Counted from the first letter of the stretch, positions 1 through 6,879 are shown. The stretch: 64,000 nucleotides of DNA from Gemmatimonas sp. (GCF_027531815.1 NZ_JAPZSK010000013.1:1-64000); one strand, 5' to 3'. Translations and numbers: made by a program. Notes: generated from the sequence alone by a model not told the origin.

Positions 1-111
1 TTCAACACCCGCCGCATTCTCGAGCCCTTGGGATATGTTTCCCCTGCGGAGTTCGAGGATCAGTATTACCGCACCCAAGCGGCTCCTGCGGAGCGCTTGG
101 CACTCAACTAA
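1..111 (+). CDS. IS3-family transposase OrfB, C-terminal fragment (partial at window edge)
   Basis: The frame is open from the first base and stops at TAA 109-111, giving the last 36 residues of a DDE transposase. The block FNTRRILEPLGYVSPAEFE matches the C-terminal signature found after the catalytic Glu in IS3-family OrfB proteins. The catalytic residues lie outside the window. The protein would cut and join the ends of the surrounding element. Nothing in the visible part shows decay, so the copy may be intact, but this cannot be judged from here. Confidence 0.8.
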   Translation, partial: FNTRRILEPLGYVSPAEFEDQYYRTQAAPAERLALN

Positions 112-141
112 CCGAGTCTCCACGAAAGCCGGTGCGGTTCA
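1..141 (+). mobile_element. Right end of an IS3-family insertion sequence (left part outside window)
   Basis: This is the terminal 141 bases of an IS3-type element: the tail of its transposase (1-111) followed by a short non-coding end that finishes with the inverted-repeat tip gccggtgcggttca at 128-141. Read from outside, that tip is TGAACCGCACCGGC, the TGAACCGC type of end common in one branch of the IS3 family. A related end occurs at 6890-6905, so the island probably received this type of element more than once. The target duplication cannot be assessed because the left end is missing. Confidence 0.75.
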
Positions 142-564
142 TATAGGCTCGGAGGTGACAGAACGTGCTCGCGCCGCAGACGGTGCGAATGGATGGCGCC
201 ACCAAACTTACCTAGCGGACAACGGCGATGCGCGCGCCGCTTGTTTCGCCTAAGCGTTCAAACTTCAGAAGGATTCTGCGGTCAGGGGCAGCGAGTAAAT
301 GGAGCGCGTTGGTGCCAGCCGTGGCAATTGCATCGCTTGGCGCTCTGCTACGCCAAGCCAACACGCCTCGAGCACCTGGCTGAGGTTCATTGTCTGCGGC
401 TTATTTACTCACATCACAGCTGTTCGCTGCAATGTTCCATTTATCGCGCGCCTAGATTCCAAACCACCTGCGCCGCCACAGTGTGTGTTGTGGGGGTGTC
501 TGGCTTGGTTTGAGGTTTTCCGATCTGCCAGATAACTGATTTGCCACTCAGCGACACTATCAAG
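142..564. other. Gene-free stretch beside the insertion sequence
   Basis: I see no convincing gene. The open frames here overlap each other, lack ribosome-binding sites and resemble no family I know. Base composition is more mixed than in the neighbouring genes. It lies between an insertion-sequence end and a bidirectional terminator, which fits old accessory DNA. Confidence 0.5.
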
Positions 565-600
565 ACAGAAGGGAGGCCCAGCGTGGGGCCTCCCTTCTGT
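565..600. terminator. Bidirectional Rho-independent terminator
   Basis: Perfect 15-bp arms (565-579 and 586-600) enclose a 6-nt loop. The outer arm reads ACAGAAGGGAGGCCC. It lies just beyond the 3' end of the minus-strand frame ending at 688 and probably terminates it. Confidence 0.8.
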
Positions 601-687
601 CGCTCTTGGTCGTGAGTGGTTCTCGGCGCCTTTCCGCGGTCGAAGCGTTCGTGGTACACAACTTCGTCGGGTTGGGCCAGACGGCCC

Positions 688-1134
688 CTACTCCGCGAGT
701 GGGGCCCCCGGTGGGAGCATAAGCGGCGCTTGCGCGGGCGGTAGCACTATTGGGATCGCCCCGACCGCGAGCTGCGCAATGATCTGCCCGGCGCCGATCA
801 GCAACGTCACCGTCACCGGGTGCTGCTCGGCCCAGTCGACCACCTTCGCCATCCAGCGGGTGACGCCCAACTTTGGTTGACTCGGCTTCCCGTCGTGTAC
901 GAGATCTGCCCCCCGACAACGCAACAGGGGACATGCGTCACGAAGGCGCGCTTTGTTGATCGCGATACGTGCGAGCGCCATCGCCGGCTCGATAGCGCAT
1001 TCTGTAATCTCGCCGATGCGGACGTGACACGGCGGATCGTCTGCGAGGAACGCCAATCGGTGACTGGCGCGTATGGGCGCTGCGGCGGCGGGTGATAGTT
1101 GTACGTGTGTCATGCCGACGTAGTTCGATGACAC
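688..1134 (-). CDS. Hypothetical protein with C-terminal hydrophobic segment
   Basis: A 148-residue frame I do not recognise. The first two-thirds has no clear domain. Near residues 105-125 there is a stretch able to span a membrane (VTVTLLIGAGQIIAQLAVGA), followed by a Pro-rich tail. Starts at 1134 or 1113 are equally possible, and a shorter product from the internal Met before the hydrophobic part (about 54 residues) is conceivable. Support comes from context: the frame is preceded by a copy of the repeat that also precedes the gene at 2302-2871, and is followed by a strong terminator. An overlapping opposite frame at 820-1095 is the main alternative, so reality is uncertain. Confidence 0.4.
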   Translation of the reverse strand: MSSNYVGMTHVQLSPAAAAPIRASHRLAFLADDPPCHVRIGEITECAIEPAMALARIAINKARLRDACPLLRCRGADLVHDGKPSQPKLGVTRWMAKVVDWAEQHPVTVTLLIGAGQIIAQLAVGAIPIVLPPAQAPLMLPPGAPLAE

Positions 1135-1149
1135 CGCGATAACGTAGAC

Positions 1150-1306
1150 CGCGTATCGTGCGCCATGCGAATAGCCACCGCCCCCCGAGCGTCGCGTGCT
1201 GCGATTCCGGCGCGCGGCCGTCTGCTTATTCGGCCCTCAGGGCTCCGTGACTCACCTGCACTCCTGCGACGCCGCGCTCGGGACCACGCCGGCCGCGGCG
1301 GCGTAG
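1150..1306. repeat. Diverged flanking repeat, copy A
   Basis: About 157 bp that align with 3018-3180 over their whole length at clearly more than chance similarity. The best conserved parts are the block around 1211-1222 (cgcgcggccgtc) and the last 22 bases (1283-1304), which are identical and form a GC-rich hairpin (arms around a CCGCGG core). The copy lies between the hydrolase gene and the hypothetical gene at 688-1134, both on the minus strand. Confidence 0.6.
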
Positions 1307-1334
1307 ATCGGGGCCGACCCCTAGGCTCGTGTCA

Positions 1335-2309
1335 TCAACGACGCAGCTGTACGCCCTGTACGAATGCTGTGACCGCCGCGACCATCTCGCCCACCAGCGG
1401 CACGGTTGGATCGAGATAGAATCGCTGCTGTTCGGCCATCGAGGCGGGCGTGAACTTCAAGACGTGATTCATCCCGACGATCCGTGCGACCTTTGCGCGT
1501 GGCAGTGCAGAGGCGAGTAGGTCCGCTTCCGACGTGGGCGCCTGCAGATCATGGGTTCCCTGCACGATGAGCACGGGCATCGTCAGCTTCGCTATCTCCG
1601 TCACCCCGCTGTACCGAAACCACGAGATCAAATACGGCTGAACGCTCGGCCGGAAAAGGGCCGCCAAGGCCGCCGGCGTGTTCGATACCGTATCGCCGCG
1701 TACGAGACTGGCGAAGACGCTATCCGTTTGCGCCAAGAGCGCTGGCGGGAGCTGCTGTGCGAGCTGGTCATGCAGGACGTGATCCGCACGACGTGCGACG
1801 CCCGCGACAGAGATATAGCCATCGGCTTTTGCGGTCCCGGCGGCCAACATGCCGAGCAACGACCCTTCGCTATGCCCGAGGATGACGATACTCGAGAAGC
1901 GTCGGTCCTTTCGTATCTGCGACACCCAGTCGACAGCGTCGGTGGCGGCCGTCTCGAAACGCAGCGTACGCTCTGGCCCCATGGCACTGGCACTGGCGCC
2001 AACACCGCGCTTGTCGTACCGCAATGAGGCGATGCCCTGAGCGGCCAGGCTGTCCGCCAACAAGCGATACATCTCTGGTCCGGTCGACAGGCCGACGGTG
2101 TTCCCGTTGCGATCCGTCGGGCCGGAACCGGCGATGATGAGCACGAGTGGATATGGTGCCCCACCGCCCACCGGAAGCTGCAGGGTGCCGGAGAGGACGC
2201 CGGACGGTGTCGTCAGTGTCGCCGGCTCCACGCTCTGCGCGCTGAGACGGGGGGTAAGAAGCACGAGCGCGCCACAGGCGAAAGCAACGCGGCGCCAGAA
2301 ATCACGCAT
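1335..2309 (-). CDS. Exported alpha/beta hydrolase (S33/dienelactone-hydrolase-like)
   Basis: A 324-residue serine hydrolase. The start at 2309 (MRDFWRR...) gives a signal peptide: basic N-terminus, hydrophobic core, and a Leu-Ser-Ala-Gln cleavage region near residue 24. The nucleophile elbow is GHSEGS, the acid is probably the Asp in GTHDLQAP, and the catalytic His is in GMNHV close to the C-terminus. The cap region contains long helices. An upstream extension of the frame is rejected because it would run deep into the PH-domain gene. The start overlaps the stop of that gene (2302) by 8 bases, so the two are probably translationally coupled. The substrate is unknown; ester or peptide substrates in the periplasm are likely from the fold. 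Confidence 0.85.
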   Translation of the reverse strand: MRDFWRRVAFACGALVLLTPRLSAQSVEPATLTTPSGVLSGTLQLPVGGGAPYPLVLIIAGSGPTDRNGNTVGLSTGPEMYRLLADSLAAQGIASLRYDKRGVGASASAMGPERTLRFETAATDAVDWVSQIRKDRRFSSIVILGHSEGSLLGMLAAGTAKADGYISVAGVARRADHVLHDQLAQQLPPALLAQTDSVFASLVRGDTVSNTPAALAALFRPSVQPYLISWFRYSGVTEIAKLTMPVLIVQGTHDLQAPTSEADLLASALPRAKVARIVGMNHVLKFTPASMAEQQRFYLDPTVPLVGEMVAAVTAFVQGVQLRR

Positions 2310-2871
2310 GTGAAACATTGCTAAGGGCAAGTAACGGAGCACGTTCGATGGTGATCGGACGCGCCTCGGAGTCATGGGGGCTCGCCGCGCCCGTTCCTGT
2401 GAGGTCCGCGAACAGGCGGTGCGTCGCGGCCGGCGTGGCACCATTCACCATGACCACACCGTCCCGTGAGAAGATGGTCACGTACGGCGGTCGGCTGACA
2501 TTCACGAACAACCGGACCGTGCCGTATGGCCGCATCGCAAACGTGCCCGCGTACGCGCTGCCGCCTTGAAAGCCGCCCATCTTCGATCCGAGTCCTGAAA
2601 TCTTCGACGTTAGTCGCACGCTGTCGATGCGGCTTCGCGCGATCTCGGAGGTGTATCCAGCCGCGCGGACTGAGAACGACGACGGCGTCACCGTGATCTT
2701 TGCCGGGCGCGAACCAAGGATGAGCATGGCAGCGATGAGCAGGAAGGACGCGAAGATGATGCCGAGCGCCAACTGCCCCCGGCCTTCGGTCGCTGCATCC
2801 CCTCCGTGGTCGCGTACCGGCTTTGCATCAGCCGGCTCACCGTCCTGCAGGGGTACGTCCAGCGATGTCAT
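2302..2871 (-). CDS. Membrane-anchored bacterial PH-domain protein
   Basis: A 189-residue protein started at the Met in MTSLDVPL. Residues 1-35 are polar. One transmembrane helix follows (LALGIIFASFLLIAAMLILG), then an extracytoplasmic or cytoplasmic domain of about 120 residues. The conserved pattern in the second half (a GGFQGGSAYAGTF turn, then GTVRLFVN, PPYVTIF and VMVNG strands) is typical of bacterial PH-like domains. It is the first gene of a two-gene unit with the hydrolase downstream, which it overlaps. The pairing suggests that the hydrolase and the PH protein act together at the membrane; that is inference. Confidence 0.7.
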   Translation of the reverse strand: MTSLDVPLQDGEPADAKPVRDHGGDAATEGRGQLALGIIFASFLLIAAMLILGSRPAKITVTPSSFSVRAAGYTSEIARSRIDSVRLTSKISGLGSKMGGFQGGSAYAGTFAMRPYGTVRLFVNVSRPPYVTIFSRDGVVMVNGATPAATHRLFADLTGTGAASPHDSEARPITIERAPLLALSNVSHA

Positions 2872-3017
2872 TCGTTCCTCGCGATCAGTGTGACCGAAGA
2901 CCCAGCTCAATGAAAATCTACTCGCGGTACACGCACGATCAACATCATTGTACGCTGATGGCCGTGTTGGCGACTGCGCGCACGCTGACTGCGAGAAAGG
3001 CGATGACTGTGAGGTGA

Positions 3018-3180
3018 CGCGTAGAGTGCATGATGCCGCATGCGCCTACCCACCGCCTCCGGGCGCCGTGTTCTACTGCTTCAGCGCGCGGCCGTCGCTT
3101 TGTTCAGTCCCCGTGCTTCCGTGATCTACCTACACTCCCATGTCCCGACGCTGGGTACCACGCCGGCCGCGGCGGCGTGG
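3018..3180. repeat. Diverged flanking repeat, copy B
   Basis: This copy aligns with 1150-1306 in the same orientation. The final 22 bases (3157-3178) are identical to copy A and fold into a hairpin of CCACGCCG against CGGCGTGG. It lies upstream of the PH-domain gene, as copy A lies upstream of the hypothetical gene at 688-1134. Confidence 0.6.
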
Positions 3181-3311
3181 AGTGGGGGCGAGGAAGCCCG
3201 CCGGGCGGGGGTGCAGTTAAGGACCATGGCCGTCGGCGCGGCGGCCGACGCGGCCTCCGCCAAGGTCAATCGCCCCTGACAGACGCCGTCAAATGCTTTT
3301 CACGGCCTAAC

Positions 3312-3382
3312 TGTCAACTTCTTTTCCGAGCGGCTGTCAGCGAATTCTCCGAAACGGCACCGCGAATTGTCCGAAACGGCAC
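3312..3382. repeat. Three related short direct repeats, probable IS21-type terminal fragment
   Basis: Two near-identical 21-mers lie at 3340-3360 and 3362-3382 (GCGAATT[C/G]TCCGAAACGGCAC, differing at one base). A third, shorter relative begins with TGTCAACTT at 3312 and shares the TTTTCCGA core. Nested direct repeats of this length starting with TGTCA are typical of IS21-family ends. No istA or istB gene is present, so only a terminal stub remains. Confidence 0.5.
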
Positions 3383-3431
3383 AGAAGGCTTTCGCATCAC
3401 GGCAATAGAACCCTAAACCGCCGGCGCGGCG

Positions 3432-4022
3432 CTACCGATGCGCATCCCGGGAGGTCGCCACCCGCTTCGTGCGCGCCAGGACCGTCGTGTCCTCCGCAGC
3501 GGCACGCAGCGCCGCCCAGTCCTTAGGCGGGGTGCCGTCGGCGACCATGTCGCGAAACACGGCGTACGCGTCGGTGCGGCTGCCGTAGGTCCGCAGATTC
3601 TGCTCGTCGTTCACCCACGCGTACACAATGAGGCGCGCCGTCGAGTCGAAGCGGTAGAACAAGCGGTAGCGGCCGTTCCCGGTCTTTCCGCGGAACCAGC
3701 CGGCAGGCAATGCATCCCCGCCGCGATAGATCGGGTCGCCTGGCCGCTGGGGGATCTTGTCGAACATGAGGTCCAGGAGGTGCCCCAGCAGCTTCGCGTT
3801 GGGGCCCGGCGCGCCGTGCGGCTCCTTCGCCCGCTCCCGCGCGACGACCGCAGTGAGCGTCTCGATCTTCTCGAGCAGCAGCGGGTGCATCAGAATCGAC
3901 CAGCCGTGCGCAGCGGGGAGCGTCGTCGCCGCTGCGGACGCATCCGCTGCGCCCTGCCGCTGCTCCCCAGCGCGGCCCGCGCCTGCCTTGCCCCCCTTCG
4001 TCTTCGGCTTCCGGTCGATCAT
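3432..4022 (-). CDS. yhaV: YhaV-family ribonuclease toxin
   Basis: A 196-residue toxin of the YhaV group. YhaV proteins are translation-linked endoribonucleases with a RelE-like fold, neutralised by PrlF. Family blocks visible are HPLLLEKIETL near residues 46-56, IPQRPGDPIYR, RYRLFYRF, and the strongly conserved YAWVNDEQNLRTYGS followed by TDAYAVFRDM. The C-terminus has the usual PP.DW motif. Length is about 40 residues more than the Escherichia coli protein, all in a Lys/Gly/Ala-rich N-terminal extension before the catalytic domain. It starts 9 bases after the stop of the antitoxin gene (4032), so the pair forms an operon with the antitoxin first. Confidence 0.9.
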   Translation of the reverse strand: MIDRKPKTKGGKAGAGRAGEQRQGAADASAAATTLPAAHGWSILMHPLLLEKIETLTAVVARERAKEPHGAPGPNAKLLGHLLDLMFDKIPQRPGDPIYRGGDALPAGWFRGKTGNGRYRLFYRFDSTARLIVYAWVNDEQNLRTYGSRTDAYAVFRDMVADGTPPKDWAALRAAAEDTTVLARTKRVATSRDAHR

Positions 4023-4031
4023 GCGCGCGAC

Positions 4032-4586
4032 TCAGAGCCGCATCGCCCCCTCAAGGGGGGCGTCATGGTCGATCTCCACGTCCGCGGTCAGCGCGCGGGC
4101 GTGCTCCAGCAGCGCCGCTGGGAACGCGACGGCGCCGCCCACGGCGGGGCCTGCCGCGATGTGGTGGCCGAGGAGCGCCAGGAACTGCTGGAGGACGGGG
4201 TCCACGTGCTCGCCAACCGCCTGGGGATTCACCAAGCGGACGCCTTCCTGATCGATCACGTAGCCAAGCTCGCCGCCACCCGTGAGGCCGAGCAGTTCGC
4301 GGACGACGGGGGGAATCGTGGTCTGATCGCGAACGGTGATACGCCGGGTGATCATCCCGGGCCGTGCGTCGGTGCGTGAGAACGGGCCCGCCCCGCGGCC
4401 CTCACGGTCGCCGGCGCCGCGCGTGATCGCCGTCTTCCGAACGGAGACGAACTTGCGCATCGTGGCGCGGCCCTTGCCGACCTTCCCCCCCTTGCCCGTG
4501 GACTTCGCCGGCTTTGCGGACTTCGCGGCCGCGCCCGACTTGGCAGGCGTCGGCCCATTCGTGGTCGAGGGCGTCTTCGAGGGCAT
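4032..4586 (-). CDS. prlF: PrlF-type (AbrB-fold) antitoxin with long basic N-terminal tail
   Basis: The antitoxin partner of YhaV. The DNA-binding swapped-hairpin domain sits in the middle of the protein, recognisable from MITRRITVRDQTTIPPVVRE followed by a Leu-Gly-Leu turn and GYVIDQEGVRL. The C-terminal third should bind the toxin. The chosen start, ATG at 4586, gives 184 residues against about 110 in Escherichia coli PrlF. The extra residues are a 70-odd-residue tail rich in Lys, Ala, Pro and Thr, resembling histone-like tails. A shorter product from the internal Met before RKFVSV or ITRRIT is possible. Two palindromes immediately upstream (4620-4633 and 4653-4666) suggest autoregulation. 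Confidence 0.8.
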   Translation of the reverse strand: MPSKTPSTTNGPTPAKSGAAAKSAKPAKSTGKGGKVGKGRATMRKFVSVRKTAITRGAGDREGRGAGPFSRTDARPGMITRRITVRDQTTIPPVVRELLGLTGGGELGYVIDQEGVRLVNPQAVGEHVDPVLQQFLALLGHHIAAGPAVGGAVAFPAALLEHARALTADVEIDHDAPLEGAMRL

Positions 4587-4619
4587 GGATCGCTCCGGAT
4601 TGGGTGACCAGTGTAAGGT

Positions 4620-4666
4620 AATGCATTTGCATTGTGCCAGCAACCCGCAAGCAATGCAGTGGCATT
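4620..4666. promoter_or_regulatory. Paired palindromic operators upstream of prlF-yhaV
   Basis: The first site, AATGCA-TT-TGCATT (4620-4633), is a perfect 6-2-6 palindrome. The second, AATGCA-GT-GGCATT (4653-4666), differs by one base in the right half. Their centres are 33 bp apart, about three helical turns, so proteins bound at both would lie on the same face. They lie 34-80 bp upstream of the prlF start, where autorepression would act. Confidence 0.65.
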
Positions 4667-4781
4667 GTACCGGCCGGGTGCCGCCCCCGCGCTGACAGTG
4701 GTCGCGACAACGCGCCGCCGATGCAGACCGGGGGGGGCAGTCTGCCGTCGCCCGAGGCGGCGCGAACGCCTGGGCGGGGTA

Positions 4782-4811
4782 AGTCCAATTCGGAATAGTC
4801 CAATCCGGACT
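4782..4811. promoter_or_regulatory. Direct/inverted repeat upstream of XRE-type regulator
   Basis: AGTCCAATTCGGA (4782-4794) is repeated as AGTCCAATCCGGA (4797-4809). The second copy is part of a 5-5-5 inverted repeat, AGTCC-AATCC-GGACT (4797-4811). It lies just before the ATG at 4826 and about 120 bp before the in-frame GTG of the regulator, a plausible operator for that protein. Confidence 0.5.
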
Positions 4812-4934
4812 CGATTCTCCCCGCCATGCCGAAACCGGGGACGGGCGTGGGAAAGGGCGCGCGGCCGAAGCCGACCGCAACGGCAGGAGGCCCGCGCTGC
4901 AGAGGAGCGGGCGGCGCGCCGCGGTCTCGGACTC

Positions 4935-5297
4935 GTGCTTGGCGAACGCCCGAAAGACTTTTCGCAGTCGGGTGTGGCGTCCCGGCTCGGCTTCAGTCAG
5001 AGCTGGTTGGCGGACATCGAGCAGGGCAACCGCACGTTGACGGTCTTCGAGGCCCACCACATCGCCCAGGGGCTCAACGCGACGCCCGACGTGCTGCTGC
5101 AGGCGCCGTCGGCCGAGGAGCGGAAAGAGATGGACCGCGTGGTTCGGGACATTCAGCGCGCTCGAGCGCGTGAGGGGATCACCGCGGAACAACTCGCTGC
5201 CGTCCGAGCGGACGCGCAGAATCGGCGCATGCGGTCGTCACCACGGAGCCGACGCGAGCAGAGGCCCGGCGGACGGCAAACGAGGCCGACCGTCTGA
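4935..5297 (+). CDS. XRE-family helix-turn-helix regulator, start uncertain, possibly frameshifted
   Basis: The frame encodes a Cro/cI-type helix-turn-helix: DFSQSGVASRLGFSQSWLAD, then IEQGNRTLTVFEAHHIAQGL and TPDVLL, followed by a charged helical tail. The only start in frame near the domain is GTG 4935, which leaves helix 1 unusually short. A well-placed ATG at 4826, after an operator-like repeat, opens a different frame whose product starts MPKPGTGVGKG, and a one-base shift before about 4920 would join it to the helix-turn-helix. The gene may therefore be a frameshifted copy, or start at the GTG. It lies divergently from prlF-yhaV and might help regulate it. Confidence 0.6.
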   Translation: MLGERPKDFSQSGVASRLGFSQSWLADIEQGNRTLTVFEAHHIAQGLNATPDVLLQAPSAEERKEMDRVVRDIQRARAREGITAEQLAAVRADAQNRRMRSSPRSRREQRPGGRQTRPTV

Positions 5298-5567
5298 TCG
5301 GGAGTGGGCTCCTCTTCGCGGCTGTCGGCTGATCATCCGCACGGCGGCCCCGGATGGGCGAGTGATTCGTATCGCTGGCCGCCGACATGGCATTCGCATG
5401 TGCCTGGGCGCATGGGCCGTCAGCGGCGCTCGTGCGAGCATGTACGCTTGCGCCTGCACGACAACGCAGATACGCTCTGGTGGTATCGCGGACGATGGCC
5501 ACACACGAGATCAAGCCCCCGTTCACCGACAGCACCGCGCTCCGGACATTCCAACCGAAGAAGCCCA
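5298..5567. other. Short gene-free spacer
   Basis: About 270 bases between the regulator and the small membrane protein. Overlapping open frames on both strands have no family resemblance and no ribosome-binding site. I see no repeat or terminator here. Confidence 0.4.
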
Positions 5568-5945
5568 ATGATCAATCAGGGATTGCAGCGAAACCGATCC
5601 AGCGGCCTTGTGGCGGCCGTGGTCGTAATGGCCGTCGTCATTGCGACCTATCTCGTTCTCCCCGAAGCGTTGCGGTCATCGACCAAGGTGGTCCTTTCGC
5701 TGCAGGCGGCCTCGGTCGCGATCTTTGGGCTCAGCGTGGTGGGCCTGCGGGGCCTTCCGCCGGTGTCGGCCCCCCGTGCGGTGGGCATCGCGATCTTCCT
5801 CGGATTCGCGGCGCTCTTCATCGGCCGACTGTGTGAGGTGTTGTTTCCCGCGTCGGTGGCGCAGTTGGACTGGCCGGGCGTGATCTATCTACTCGGCGTC
5901 ACGGCATTCGCTTGGGCGGCGCTTCGCGCGAAGGCGATCATCTAG
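5568..5945 (+). CDS. Small integral membrane protein of unknown function
   Basis: A 125-residue protein starting at ATG 5568. Hydropathy read by eye gives four transmembrane helices: residues about 12-32 (LVAAVVVMAVVIATYLVL), 40-62, 72-95 and 103-121. Loops are short and the C-terminus is basic (LRAKAII). This pattern is shared by many uncharacterised DUF-type small membrane proteins and I cannot name a family. It is followed by a strong terminator at 6034-6063. Confidence 0.7.
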   Translation: MINQGLQRNRSSGLVAAVVVMAVVIATYLVLPEALRSSTKVVLSLQAASVAIFGLSVVGLRGLPPVSAPRAVGIAIFLGFAALFIGRLCEVLFPASVAQLDWPGVIYLLGVTAFAWAALRAKAII

Positions 5946-6238
5946 GTCGAGCCTGGGCGGGTAGGCGCATGGGCGAGTGGGTAGCGATGCGGGATGCCCG
6001 TCCAGCAGAAGCGCGGAATCGTCACGGTAAACACGAAGGCCCCGGAGCAATCCGGGGCCTTCGTCGTTATGTCGGGTGTCGCGATGGTGAAGGCAAGAGG
6101 GTTTCAAGTAAACCGGAAGATTGCAAACCAAGGCAGACAGGCTCACGCCGCTTGGCGGGCGTTTGGCTCACACTCCGCGGCGGGATTGGCTCACGCCGAT
6201 TGGCGGTGGGGCGGAAGCCAGGCGGCTCAGGCCTCCCG
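5946..6238. other. Gene-free spacer with terminator
   Basis: No gene is supported between the membrane protein and higA apart from the hairpin at 6034-6063. The stretch 6130-6235 contains repeated short motifs of the type ttggc/cggcgg (tcacgccgctt, tcacgccgatt) but no open frame that looks real. Confidence 0.4.
6034..6063. terminator. Rho-independent terminator (works in both directions)
   Basis: A perfect stem with arms CGAAGGCCCCGGA (6034-6046) and its complement (6051-6063) and a GCAA loop. It lies between the plus-strand membrane-protein gene and the minus-strand higA and could end both transcripts. Confidence 0.85.
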
Positions 6239-6535
6239 TCAGGCTGCAACAGTTGGTCGAAACGGCTTCAGGCGGAGCTTCGACTGTTCGCGTCGCACTT
6301 TTGCCTCATCATACGCCGACTGCATCGCCAGCATCGTGCTCATCTCCAGGCCGAACACCTGCTCGAGGCGCAACGCCATTTCAGCCGAGAGGTCAGCGTG
6401 ACCATTGAGCAGCTTGGAAAGCGTCGGGCGGGCCACGCCAAGCAGCGTGGCGGCGTCGGTCACGGCGAGCGCATTGGCGTCAAGAACCTCTTCACGAAGA
6501 AACGAACCCGGATGTGGTGGTGAATGCATCGGCAT
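6239..6535 (-). CDS. higA: HigA-family antitoxin (XRE helix-turn-helix)
   Basis: A 98-residue antitoxin started at MPMHSPPHPG. The opening HPGSFLREEVLD is the hallmark of the HigA group, followed by a helix-turn-helix (VTDAATLLGVARPTLSKLLNG) and the ADLSAEMALRLEQVFG helix. The protein binds its own operator and neutralises HigB. Its gene lies 29 bases after the end of the broken toxin frame, in the toxin-first order normal for higBA. The antitoxin frame is intact. Confidence 0.92.
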   Translation of the reverse strand: MPMHSPPHPGSFLREEVLDANALAVTDAATLLGVARPTLSKLLNGHADLSAEMALRLEQVFGLEMSTMLAMQSAYDEAKVRREQSKLRLKPFRPTVAA

Positions 6536-6564
6536 CACGATTCTCCTTTGCGACCTTCGGACTG

Positions 6565-6855
6565 TTAGTGATAGTCTTCGAGGTTGAGGTTGCACAAACG
6601 CCCGTGCGCGTCCACCCTGAACGACTAGCGCCAGTTTCCCGTCACGTACAACGCCCACGTGCCGCCCCGATTTCCCGACAAGCGATGGGCTTTCCACTTC
6701 AGCACGGGTGCGAGCAGTTCCCGCGTGTCGCTCATCGCATCGAGAAATCCCAACATGTTCCGCAGTTTCTGGGCGGAGCGCGCGGGTACCCCGTGATCAC
6801 TGTTCTGGTGATACAGCTGGCGGAGCCCCTTGTGCGCGAACGACGCAATCCGCAT
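6565..6855 (-). pseudogene. higB: HigB (RelE-superfamily) toxin interrupted by an in-frame amber codon
   Basis: From ATG 6855 the frame reads as a normal HigB: FAHKGLRQLYHQ, SAQKLRNMLGFLDAM, HRLSGNRGGTWALYV and TGNWR. It then meets TAG at 6625-6627. In the same frame it continues SFRVDAHGRLCNLNLEDYH and stops at TAA 6565-6567, exactly the C-terminal strand and tail expected of the family. HigB proteins normally have a hydrophobic residue, often Leu, after GNWR, so one base change (TTG to TAG) explains the break. No other frameshift is needed. The truncated product would lack the conserved C-terminal catalytic residues and is probably inactive. A sequencing error is the main alternative. Confidence 0.85.
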
Positions 6856-6869
6856 TTCGAGTGTAGCCT

Positions 6870-6879
6870 GTAACGTTAC
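6870..6879. promoter_or_regulatory. Palindrome upstream of higBA, candidate HigA operator
   Basis: GTAACGTTAC is a perfect 10-bp palindrome, 15 bases upstream of the higB ATG. Its position within the promoter region suits autorepression by HigA. Confidence 0.45.

Larger units (their letters stand above)
2872..3431. other. Intergenic accessory DNA with repeat copy B and a mobile-element end
   Basis: No gene is supported in these 560 bases. They contain the promoter region of the PH-domain gene, repeat copy B (3018-3180), a GC-rich hairpin at 3158-3180, and the tandem repeats of a probable IS21-type end (3312-3382). Open frames here are chance. Confidence 0.6.

Noticed and set aside
820-1095. 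A 91-residue plus-strand frame
   Set aside because: It overlaps the minus-strand hypothetical gene. It has no ribosome-binding site, no family and no terminator of its own.
1150-3180. Integron attC sites in the two repeats
   Set aside because: No paired RYYYAAC/GTTRRRY core sites lie at the ends of either copy. GCCTAAC at 3305-3311 has no partner at a suitable distance.
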